From Streptomyces coeruleorubidus (GTDB lineage: Bacteria > Actinomycetota > Actinomycetes > Streptomycetales > Streptomycetaceae), in NCBI RefSeq assembly GCF_008705135.1, contig NZ_CP023694.1, positions 1,736,001 to 1,800,000 on the forward strand: a DNA stretch of 64,000 nucleotides. Direction: 5' to 3'. A program made the translations under genes and the position numbers. Under the pieces are notes generated by a model. The model made no database searches. It saw only the letters and a list, made by a program, of their open reading frames with translations, and was not told where the DNA came from. Shown here in pieces: positions 24,655-33,374 of the stretch (positions are counted from its first letter, which is position 1; each line of letters starts with the position of its first letter).

Positions 24655-25819
24655 CCAGCGCCAGCGCCGTCACCGCATAAGGCAGCGCCAGCACCGCGAA
24701 GACGGTGCTGTGCGCCATGTCCGTGCCGAGCAGCGCGTACACGCCGAACGTGGCGACCGTCGCCAGCTCGGTGCCCAGGCTCGCCACGGAGGTGAGCGTG
24801 GCCCGGCGGGACTCGTCGATACGGTGCTGGAGGCGGGCGTCGGCCAGCACCTCCGCGAGCTGGAATCCGGCGAAGGCGAGGCTCACGAGAGCGATGCCGG
24901 CCAGTGAGCGGGCCGCGGCTCCCACGGCCAGGGCGAGTGCGGCGCCCGCGAGCAACGCGGCGAGACCGGCCGGGCCGAGGCGTTCGGCCGGTCCGGTCAG
25001 GAGGCTGCCGACGGTGACGCCCGCCCAGATCAGCATGATCAGGTAGGGCACCGTCGATTCGGCGAAGCCGATGTCCCGGACCAGCAGCGGGGTGTACTCG
25101 TCCAGCGCGCCCCACACCGCGGCCACGGCCGGGATCAGCAGCAGGGCGCCGCGCACGGAACGGTCCCCGCGGACCTCGGCGAGTCCGGTTCGCAGGGTCG
25201 TGGCCCAGTTGTCGCCCGCGTCGTCCGGCCGCACCCGGTGCTCGGGGAACCGGGTCGCGGTGACGGCGGTCAGCACACAGGCCAGGAAGCTCGCGGCACC
25301 GACCGCCGCGTAACCGCCCTGGGCGAAGACGGGCCCCGCGAGACCGAGGGAGGCCACGGTGCCCACCAGCCGCGCGGCCCGGGCCCGGCCCATGACCCGC
25401 GCGTACCGGCCGGCGGCGCCGAGCCGGTCCAGTTCGTCGTACACCAGCGCCTCCAGCGCGCCGGAGCCGAGCGCCCCGCCCGCCCCCCACAGGACGAAGC
25501 CGGCCGCGAAGGCCCAGTACGACGGCACGATCACCCACAGCGCGAAGCCGGCGGCGGTGAGCAGCGGGCCGATCCACAGCAGCCGCCTGCGCGACATGGC
25601 GTCGGCCCAGGCCCCGGAGGGCGCTTCCAGCACCACCGAGGTGATCGACCACAGGGCGAACAGGGAGGAGATCTGCCAGAGCGACATGCCGGTGTCGGCG
25701 AACAGCAGGGCGTACACCGGGTAGAGCAGGACGAAGTCGTCGAGGAACGCGTAGCCGTACAGCGTGGTCGTCAGTCGCCGGACGCCGGTGGCGGGCACGC
25801 GTGCAGGTGAGAGTGTCAT
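24623..25819 (-). CDS. MFS transporter
   Basis: The 398-residue protein starts at ATG 25819. It has about 12 helices. The loop between helices 2 and 3 reads GAWADAMSRRRLLWIGP, the classic MFS motif A in degenerate form. PDDAGDNWATTLRTGLAEV is the central cytoplasmic loop. The substrate is unknown; relatives are drug or metabolite exporters. It is divergent from the SRPBCC-like gene across 295 bases. Confidence 0.88.
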   Translation of the reverse strand: MTLSPARVPATGVRRLTTTLYGYAFLDDFVLLYPVYALLFADTGMSLWQISSLFALWSITSVVLEAPSGAWADAMSRRRLLWIGPLLTAAGFALWVIVPSYWAFAAGFVLWGAGGALGSGALEALVYDELDRLGAAGRYARVMGRARAARLVGTVASLGLAGPVFAQGGYAAVGAASFLACVLTAVTATRFPEHRVRPDDAGDNWATTLRTGLAEVRGDRSVRGALLLIPAVAAVWGALDEYTPLLVRDIGFAESTVPYLIMLIWAGVTVGSLLTGPAERLGPAGLAALLAGAALALAVGAAARSLAGIALVSLAFAGFQLAEVLADARLQHRIDESRRATLTSVASLGTELATVATFGVYALLGTDMAHSTVFAVLALPYAVTALALARARAATARP

Positions 25820-26114
25820 GAGGCCTTCCCGCAGGGACGGATCGGATGCCGGAGGTACGGCGTCCGAGGCGGCCCTCGGGAGGCGCGGCTGGTGGATCAA
25901 TGTCGCCAGGTCATGACACCGATGGTAGGCGGGCCGGGGCCCGGAGGACAGCGAGAATGCCCTCAGGTGCGTCCTCCGCCGGGAGGAGGGCGGGCGCCGC
26001 CCGTCTCCGCCGCGCGGCGACGGATGTCCGCATGCCGGAGGAGGCCCCCGCACGAACCGGCGCGCGAGACTGGCTGGGCCGGCCGAACCCGACCGGCCGG
26101 CGCAGGGGGTCTCC

Positions 26115-26600
26115 ATGGACGCCGCCGCACTGCTCTCCCTGCCGTACGTCGACGAGCACACGACGGTCGTCACGGCGGACGCAGAGGTCGTGTGGGGCGC
26201 GCTCGGTGAGGTTCTGGACCGCTCCTTCGGGGGTGGCCGAGCGGCCGCAGGCGCACGCCTGGTCGGCTGCGCCGACCGCACGGCCTCCGGGCCCCGTCCC
26301 TTGGGGATGGGCTCGACGATTCCCGGTTTCCGGGTGGCTTCCGCGGTTCCGGGTGCGGAGCTGGTCCTGATCGGGCGTCATCACTTCTCGACGTACGCCC
26401 TGCTCTTCCACCTGGACGAGGCCGGCCCGGGACGCACCCGGCTGCGTGCCGAGACCCGGGCGAGATTCTCCGGCCCGGCCGGCGCCCTCTACGGTCGCCT
26501 CCTCATGACCACGGGCGGACACGCGCTCGGCGTTCGGCGCCTGCTGACGGCGGTGCGCAGGGTCGGCGACACCGCCGACACGCGCCGGCGGGAAGGCTAG
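26115..26600 (+). CDS. SRPBCC/START-like small protein (tentative)
   Basis: The 161-residue protein starts at ATG 26115, with CAGGGGGTC upstream. The alternating pattern (VVTADAEVVWGALGEVLDRS, VLIGRHHFSTYALLFHLDEA, RTRLRAETRARFSGPAGALYGRLL) resembles SRPBCC/polyketide-cyclase folds that bind hydrophobic ligands, but no motif proves this. It ends in TAG inside the CTAG at 26597-26600, which is also the left flank of the MITE-like element. Confidence 0.65.
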   Translation: MDAAALLSLPYVDEHTTVVTADAEVVWGALGEVLDRSFGGGRAAAGARLVGCADRTASGPRPLGMGSTIPGFRVASAVPGAELVLIGRHHFSTYALLFHLDEAGPGRTRLRAETRARFSGPAGALYGRLLMTTGGHALGVRRLLTAVRRVGDTADTRRREG

Positions 26601-26834
26601 GGCGTGTCCGTAAAGTCCCGTCGTCCGCCCGGAGGGCGGGCCCCGCGGCGTTCGGTGCGTGCTCTGGGGGTCCCCCGGCCGAAGGCTGGGGGAGTGCCGG
26701 GCGGACGCCCGCGTACTGGTAGTACGCGGGTGTTCGACCGGTGCGGCGAGTGGGGGCACCTCCCACGCCCTTAAGGCAGTGGGGGAGCGTGCCGGGCGTC
26801 GCGGGGCAGGCGGGACTTTGCGGACAGGCCCTAG
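26597..26834. mobile_element. MITE-like element with terminal inverted repeats, CTAG flanks
   Basis: About 230 bases lie between two CTAG tetranucleotides (26597-26600 and 26831-26834). The ends are inverted repeats: GGGCGTGTCCGTAAAGTCCC on the left and, read inward from the right, GGGCCTGTCCGCAAAGTCCC, 18 of 20 identical. CTAG fits the YTAR target of IS5-family elements. There is no coding capacity. Inside are a perfect hairpin (CCCGCGTACT-GGT-AGTACGCGGG, 26708-26730) and two further C/G-rich palindromes. Both neighbouring genes end exactly in the flanking CTAG. Confidence 0.75.
26748..26788. repeat. palindromic intergenic repeat, copy 1
   Basis: The segment TGGGGGCACCTCCC-ACGCCCTTAAGGCAG-TGGGGGAG is an imperfect palindrome inside the MITE-like element. 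A second copy occurs in inverted orientation at 58817-58858. Such elements are scattered in Streptomyces intergenic DNA. Confidence 0.7.
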
Positions 26835-27283
26835 GTCGGCGAACCCGACGAGAAGCGCCGCAGCAGCGGCGACAGTACGAGCACGGACTTGGTCCGCTCG
26901 ACGAACGGCTCCCCGGCGATCCGCTCCAGGACCCGTTCGAAGTGCCGCATGTCGGAGGCGAAGACCTGGGCGATCGCGTCCGCGTCCCCGGTGACGGTGG
27001 ACGCGGCCACGACCTCCTGGTAGCGCTCCAGGCCGCGCTGGATGGTCTCCGGGGAGGTGTTGCCCCGGCAGTAGATCTCGACGAACCCCTCGGTCTGCCA
27101 GCCGAGGGCGCCCGGGTCCACCCGTACGGTGAAGCCGGTGATGGCCCCGGTGGCCCGCAGCCGGTCCACGCGCCGTTTCACGGCGGGCGCGGACAGGCCG
27201 ACGATGTGGCCGATGTCGGCGTAGGAGCGGCGGGCGTCCTCGGCGAGGGCGTGCACGATGCGTTCGTCGAGATCGTTCAGCAC
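26831..27283 (-). CDS. Lrp/AsnC-family transcriptional regulator
   Basis: The 150-residue protein most likely starts at GTG 27283 (VLNDLDERIVHALAEDARRS), 10 bases after the permease stop, so the two are co-translated. The N-terminal HTH covers about residues 5-50 (SYADIGHIVGLSAPAVKRRV). The C-terminal RAM/ACT-like ligand domain covers about 65-140. It lies downstream of an amino-acid permease and 3 kb from the amino-acid monooxygenase operon. Both promoters share a motif, so it is the natural candidate to control them in response to an amino acid. It ends in TAG within the CTAG flank of the MITE. Confidence 0.9.
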   Translation of the reverse strand: MLNDLDERIVHALAEDARRSYADIGHIVGLSAPAVKRRVDRLRATGAITGFTVRVDPGALGWQTEGFVEIYCRGNTSPETIQRGLERYQEVVAASTVTGDADAIAQVFASDMRHFERVLERIAGEPFVERTKSVLVLSPLLRRFSSGSPT

Positions 27284-27293
27284 AGTGGGTTGG

Positions 27294-28760
27294 TCACTTT
27301 TCGGATGGTGCGAGTCGGGAACGGCGATAGCCGTACACGAAGTAGAACACGAGCCCGGCGGCCATCCAGACACCGAAGACGACCCAGGTCACGGTCGACA
27401 GGCTGCCCATCATCCAGACGCAGAAGGCGAAGCCCAGCGCGGGCAGGACCGGGGAGAGCGGCACCCGGAAGGTGCGGGGCATGTCCGGCTTGGTCCGGCG
27501 CAGCACCACGACGGCCACGTTGACCAGCGCGAAGGCGAACAGGGTGCCGATGCTGGTGGCGTCGGCGAGCTGCCCGAGAGGGATCGCGGCGGCCAGGACA
27601 CCGCAGAACAGGGAGACGATCAGGGTGTTGGCGCGGGGCGTGCCGGTCTTCGGGTGGACCCTGGCGAACACCTTCGGCACCAGGCCGTCGCGGGACATCG
27701 CGAACAGGATGCGGGTCTGGCCGTAGAGCACGGTCAGCACCACGCTCGCGATGGCGACGACGGCGCAGAACGCCAGCAGCGTGCCCCAGAACGTCTGCCC
27801 GGTGACCTCGCGCATGATCTGGGCGAGGGCGGCCTCGGAGTCGGTGAAGTTCTCCCACGGCTTGGCGCCGACCGCGACGGCGGCGACGAGGACGTACAGC
27901 GCCGTGACGATGACCAGCGACAGCATGATCGCGCGCGGCAGGTCGCGCTGGGCGTTCTTCGCCTCCTCGCCGGCGGTGGAGGCGGCGTCGAAGCCGATGT
28001 AGGAGAAGAACAGCGTGGCACCGGCGGCGCTGACACCGGCCATGCCGAGCGGCATGAAGTTCTCGTAGTTGCCGGAGCGGAAGCCCTGGACGCCGATGGC
28101 GCAGAACATCACCAACGCGGCGATCTTCACGATGACCATGACGGTGTTGGCACGGGCGGACTCGCGGGCGCCGCCCAGCAGGAACGCCATCGCGAGCAGG
28201 ACGACGATCAGCGCGGGCAGGTTGAACACGCCGCCGTCGCCGGGCGGTGCGGACAGGGCGGCCGGGATGGTGACGCCGACGGTCCCGTCGAGCAGTTCGT
28301 TGAGGTACTCGCCCCAGCCGACGGCGACGGCGGCGACCGACACGCCGTACTCCAGGACCAGGCACCAGCCGCAGATCCAGGCGATCAGCTCACCCATCGT
28401 TGCGTACGCATACGAGTACGAGGAGCCGGAGACCGGGATGGTGCCCGCCAGCTCGGCGTAGGACAGGGCCGAGAACAGGGCGGTCAGGCCGGCTATGACG
28501 AAGGAGAGCGTGACGGCCGGGCCCGCCTTTGGGACGGCCTCGCCGAGCACGACGAAGATGCCGGTGCCGAGGGTGGCGCCGATGCTGATCATGGTGAGCT
28601 GCCACAGCCCGAGGGTGCGCCGCAGCGAGCCTCCCTCGCCCTGGCCACCCTCCGCGACCAGGTTCTCCACCGGCTTGCGACGCATGAGGCGCGCACCGAC
28701 GCCCGGGGACGGCGGGGCGGTCTGACTACTGCTGTGCGGGGGTGCGCCTTGGTCGAGCAC
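27294..28760 (-). CDS. APC-family amino-acid permease (cationic amino acid transporter type)
   Basis: The 488-residue protein has a 45-residue cytoplasmic N terminus and about 12-14 helices. LGLWQLTMISIGATLGTGIF is the APC consensus at helix 1, and FFSYIGFDAASTAGEEAKNA near residue 265 is the CAT/YfnA motif. Members bring in basic or branched amino acids. It is followed by the Lrp gene, and its upstream region carries a motif shared with the DavBA-like operon, which suggests the substrate is the amino acid degraded there. Confidence 0.92.
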   Translation of the reverse strand: MLDQGAPPHSSSQTAPPSPGVGARLMRRKPVENLVAEGGQGEGGSLRRTLGLWQLTMISIGATLGTGIFVVLGEAVPKAGPAVTLSFVIAGLTALFSALSYAELAGTIPVSGSSYSYAYATMGELIAWICGWCLVLEYGVSVAAVAVGWGEYLNELLDGTVGVTIPAALSAPPGDGGVFNLPALIVVLLAMAFLLGGARESARANTVMVIVKIAALVMFCAIGVQGFRSGNYENFMPLGMAGVSAAGATLFFSYIGFDAASTAGEEAKNAQRDLPRAIMLSLVIVTALYVLVAAVAVGAKPWENFTDSEAALAQIMREVTGQTFWGTLLAFCAVVAIASVVLTVLYGQTRILFAMSRDGLVPKVFARVHPKTGTPRANTLIVSLFCGVLAAAIPLGQLADATSIGTLFAFALVNVAVVVLRRTKPDMPRTFRVPLSPVLPALGFAFCVWMMGSLSTVTWVVFGVWMAAGLVFYFVYGYRRSRLAPSEK

Positions 28761-28920
28761 GCGCTGACTCCTTCGTCACTGCCGGTCTCGGGTGGCAGGG
28801 ACGGCAGCGCCCCGCCCGACAGCCGGGACCCACCGAGCGGGGTCCCCGCCACGCCACGTACGAGGCGACAGCCTACGAGCAGGGACGTTGCCCGTGTAAT
28901 GCAGCAACCTTGCGCGTGCC

Positions 28921-28968
28921 CGCAAGATCATTGCGTTCCTCGTGACTGGCCGGAGGTTCGTTGCACGG
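28921..28968 (+). promoter_or_regulatory. candidate Lrp-type site upstream of the permease
   Basis: CGCAAGATCATTGCG (28921-28935) is a 15-bp perfect palindromic arrangement (CGCAA-5-TTGCG). It overlaps GATCATTGCGTTC (28926-28938) and, 18 bases on, TTCGTTGC (28957-28964). The decamer CGTTGCACGG follows twice (28959-28968 and 28980-28989). The site covers the 3' end of the acetyltransferase gene. Confidence 0.55.
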
Positions 28969-29494
28969 CTGCGTTCGTCCGTTGCACGGGCCTTGTCCGG
29001 ACCAGCTCTTTCACCAGAAACGTGAGCTCCTCGACACACTCGTGCGTGACGCCGTCGTGGTCCTCGTAGGACCAGCGGCCGACGTAGGGGGTGAGGGGCC
29101 GGTAGCCGAGCCGGGCGTAGAGGGCGGCGGCGCGCGGGTTGTCGTCGGCGACGCCGAGGCCGACGGCCGTGCGGCCCCGCTCCCGGGCGAGGTCCTCGGC
29201 GGCCCGGACGAGGGCGCTGCCGATGCCGCGCGAGCGCAGCGTCTCGGGCCACACGGAAAGCGCGTTGATCTCCGGGCAGCCGGGCCGTGCCGCCCGTACG
29301 GTCGCGTCGTCGCAGCCGCCCCAGCGCAGCTCCGTGTGCCCCACGGGCCGTCCCTCGAGCCAGGCTACGAGATACGTGCTCCGTCCCCGCTCCTGGCGCT
29401 CGAAGCGGCGCGCGTGGAACGAGGTGGCGCCCGGGGAGCCGATGTACTGGTCGAGCACCGCCACATCGGCGGCCCGGCAGACTGTGATCTCCAT
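28928..29494 (-). CDS. GNAT-family N-acetyltransferase
   Basis: The 188-residue protein starts at ATG 29494 (MEITVCRAADVAVLDQYIGS). The acetyl-CoA motif is LRSRGIGSALVRAAEDLA (about residues 95-112, the R-x-x-G-x-G/A loop), followed by GLGVADDNPRAAALYARLGY. The acceptor is unknown. Its last 20 codons are polar and overlap the candidate operator of the permease. Confidence 0.9.
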   Translation of the reverse strand: MEITVCRAADVAVLDQYIGSPGATSFHARRFERQERGRSTYLVAWLEGRPVGHTELRWGGCDDATVRAARPGCPEINALSVWPETLRSRGIGSALVRAAEDLARERGRTAVGLGVADDNPRAAALYARLGYRPLTPYVGRWSYEDHDGVTHECVEELTFLVKELVRTRPVQRTNAAVQRTSGQSRGTQ

Positions 29495-29523
29495 GGCGTA
29501 CGACGGTAGGGCGCCCGCACGCA

Positions 29524-29554
29524 CCAGGCCCCCGATTTTTCATCGGGGGCCTGG
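29524..29554 (-). terminator. terminator of guaB1
   Basis: CCAGGCCCCCGAT (29524-29536) pairs perfectly with ATCGGGGGCCTGG (29542-29554), a 13-bp stem with a 5-base loop, 18 bases downstream of the guaB1 stop. Confidence 0.85.
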
Positions 29555-29571
29555 ACGAGACGCGGGGACGG

Positions 29572-31122
<1,551 letters not shown>

Positions 31123-31146
31123 TCATCCAGGCTGGTCAGGGGCGCC

Positions 31147-31497
31147 TTAGGAGGATGCTCCAAGCCCGAGGGTCACGAAGAGACCCGGGCCCCGGTCCGT
31201 CGCCTCCGCGAAGATCTCCTCCGCCACCTGCCACTCCTCTGGCCGCTCCTCGGCGTACCCCCGCCAGCCCCGGACGACGACCAGCAGCCCCCGCTCCACG
31301 GCTCCCCCGGGCCAGAGGGCGGGGTCGGACAGGCAGTCGGCGAGGGCGTCCCAGTTGCGGCCGAACCACTCGGGCAGGGAGAGATCCCGGGCGCAGCGGT
31401 CCATGAGGCCCGCCTTGTCCGTGACCCCCTCCAGGTCCAGCACGAGCACGATCCGGCCGGCCGGATCGTCCGGCACCTCCCGCACCTGTCTGGCCAT
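31147..31497 (-). CDS. barstar-family (barnase inhibitor-like) protein
   Basis: The 116-residue protein matches barstar: VLVLDLEGVTDKAGLMDRCA then LPEWFGRNWDALADCLSD, the latter covering the helix with the conserved Trp/Asp that plugs a barnase active site. It starts 3 bases after the stop of the SorC regulator gene, so it is co-translated. I see no barnase-like RNase gene in this window, so the partner is unknown or elsewhere. Many Streptomyces carry such orphan barstar genes. Confidence 0.88.
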   Translation of the reverse strand: MARQVREVPDDPAGRIVLVLDLEGVTDKAGLMDRCARDLSLPEWFGRNWDALADCLSDPALWPGGAVERGLLVVVRGWRGYAEERPEEWQVAEEIFAEATDRGPGLFVTLGLGASS

Positions 31498-31500
31498 ACG

Positions 31501-32544
31501 TCAGACTCCGTCCGGGTCGGTCCTGTTGAGCGCCGACTTCGGTGCCGGGCCCGCCGTCATCAGATAGTCCGCGGCCGACGTGTCCGTCACCAGGCTGGTG
31601 ACGAGCCCGGACCGCAGCACCGCGTCGATCGCGGGCCCCTTGCGCTGTCCGCCGGCGATCGCGACGACCTCGGGGATGCGGCGGAGCTGGTCGGCCTTGA
31701 CGGTGATGCACCGCTCGCCCAGGTCGCGGCCGACCCTGCGGCCCTCGGAGTCGAAGAGGTGCGCGGACATCTCGGCGGCGACACCGAGAGAGGCGTAGTG
31801 CGCGCGCTCCTCGTCGCTGAGCATGTCGTGCACCGTGGAGATGCCGGGCTCCCAGGAGCCGATGGAGACGCAGGCGACGGTGACCTTGTCGAAGTGCTCG
31901 AAGGCCCGGGCGATGCCCGTCTGGTTGCGCAGCGCCGTGGCCGTGGCCGCGTCGGGCAGCAGCATCGGCGCGTAGATGGGGTGCGCGTCACCGCCGGACA
32001 CCTGGGCGGCACGGCGTACCGCCTCCACCGAGCCTCGCTCGGCGGTCCCGGCGTCGTACACGCCCGTCAGCTGCACCACCGTGCACGGGGGCAGCCGGTC
32101 GAGCGCCGCCGCCATGTGGATGGTGGAGCGGCCCCAGGCCAGACCCAGCACATCACCTTCGTTGACCAGTTCGCCGAGCAGGTCGGCGGCCACCTCTCCC
32201 AGGTTCTCGGGGTCGGGTGACTCCTCGGCCTCGGCCGGGGACTCGACCACGACAGCGTGCCTGAGGCCGTAGCGGGCGCGGAGCGCGTCCGAGCGCTCGG
32301 CGTCCAGCTCCGCAGGCACACGGATCTCGATACGTACGAGATCCCGTTCGAGGGCGGTCTCCAGGACCCGGGCCACCTTGAAGCGGCTGACGCCGAACTC
32401 CTCCGCGATCTGGATCTTGGACTTCCCCTCGAGGTAGAAGCGGCGGGCCATGGCCGCCGCCTGCACCAGCTCAGCGGGTCCCATCCGCATGGCTGACCGG
32501 CCCGCCGACATACCCGACACGGCGATCTCCTCACTGCTGTTCAC
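31501..32544 (-). CDS. SorC/DeoR-type sugar-binding transcriptional regulator
   Basis: The 347-residue protein has an N-terminal HTH (about 25-70, GKSKIQIAEEFGVSRFKVAR) and a SorC sugar-phosphate-binding domain (about 90-340, LAWGRSTIHMAAALDRLP; VACVSIGSWEP). Members respond to phosphorylated sugars. It is transcribed in the same direction as rpe, which starts upstream, and this is consistent with control of a sugar-phosphate function, but the target is not shown. Confidence 0.9.
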   Translation of the reverse strand: MNSSEEIAVSGMSAGRSAMRMGPAELVQAAAMARRFYLEGKSKIQIAEEFGVSRFKVARVLETALERDLVRIEIRVPAELDAERSDALRARYGLRHAVVVESPAEAEESPDPENLGEVAADLLGELVNEGDVLGLAWGRSTIHMAAALDRLPPCTVVQLTGVYDAGTAERGSVEAVRRAAQVSGGDAHPIYAPMLLPDAATATALRNQTGIARAFEHFDKVTVACVSIGSWEPGISTVHDMLSDEERAHYASLGVAAEMSAHLFDSEGRRVGRDLGERCITVKADQLRRIPEVVAIAGGQRKGPAIDAVLRSGLVTSLVTDTSAADYLMTAGPAPKSALNRTDPDGV

Positions 32545-32622
32545 ACTCTGGATTCGCCGTTCATCCTTGCAGATCCGGCGCGGATGATCAGCCCTGATGA
32601 GAGCCGTTCACTTTGCTGTGGC

Positions 32623-33309
32623 TCAGTGGTCGCAGGCCCAGGAGGCCTTGGCCGTGGTCGCCTCCGCCTGCGTGCGTAGTGCACGTACCGCCTCTGCCGG
32701 GTCGTTTGCCCCGTAGACCGCCGATCCGGCCACGAAGACGTCGGCTCCTGCGTCCGCGCACCGCTCGATAGTGGAGGCGGAGACTCCGCCGTCGACCTGG
32801 AGCCAGAGCTCCAGACCGTGCTTGCTGATCAACTCGCGGGTGCGGCGAATCTTAGGAAGCATGATGTCGAGGAAGGCCTGTCCCCCGAAGCCCGGTTCGA
32901 CCGTCATGATCAGCAGCATGTCGAGCTCGGGGAGCAGGTCCTCGTACGGCTCGATGGGAGTCGCGGGCTTCAGCGCCATAGAGGCGCGGGCGCCCTTGGC
33001 GCGGATCTCCCGGGCGAGCCGGACCGGGGCGGCGGCCGCCTCGACATGGAAGGTGACGGAACCGGCCCCCGCTTCGACGTACTGGGGCGCCCACCGATCG
33101 GGGGCCTCGATCATCAGATGGCAGTCCAGGGGAGTGGCCGTCGCACGGGCGAGCGACTCCACGACCGGCACACCGAGCGTGAGGTTCGGGACGAAATGGT
33201 TGTCCATGACGTCGACGTGGAGCCAGTCGGCTCCCTCCACGGCCTTCGCCTCGTCCGCGAGGCGGGCGAAGTCGGCGGAGAGGATGCTGGGGTTGATCTG
33301 CACGGCCAT
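32623..33309 (-). CDS. rpe: ribulose-phosphate 3-epimerase
   Basis: Rpe interconverts ribulose 5-phosphate and xylulose 5-phosphate in the pentose phosphate pathway. The 228-residue TIM barrel shows [30 protein letters not shown], the [11 protein letters not shown] loop and [14 protein letters not shown], with metal-binding His and Asp residues in place. It is divergent from the MMPL gene with 65 bases between. Confidence 0.97.
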   Translation of the reverse strand: MAVQINPSILSADFARLADEAKAVEGADWLHVDVMDNHFVPNLTLGVPVVESLARATATPLDCHLMIEAPDRWAPQYVEAGAGSVTFHVEAAAAPVRLAREIRAKGARASMALKPATPIEPYEDLLPELDMLLIMTVEPGFGGQAFLDIMLPKIRRTRELISKHGLELWLQVDGGVSASTIERCADAGADVFVAGSAVYGANDPAEAVRALRTQAEATTAKASWACDH

Positions 33310-33374
33310 GTCCTAAGACTGCCATGCCCTCCAGGGGTTGTGGGCATCGGTCCCGGGTCGCACAGGGGGTTGCC

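Noticed and set aside
26597..26834. Remnant of a transposase gene in the CTAG-flanked element.
   Set aside because: About 230 bases with stops in all frames or palindromes only; no DDE motif, so it is a non-autonomous element.
31147..31497. Toxin-immunity (barnase-barstar) module.
   Set aside because: No barnase-like or polymorphic toxin gene in the window; only the inhibitor-like gene is supported.
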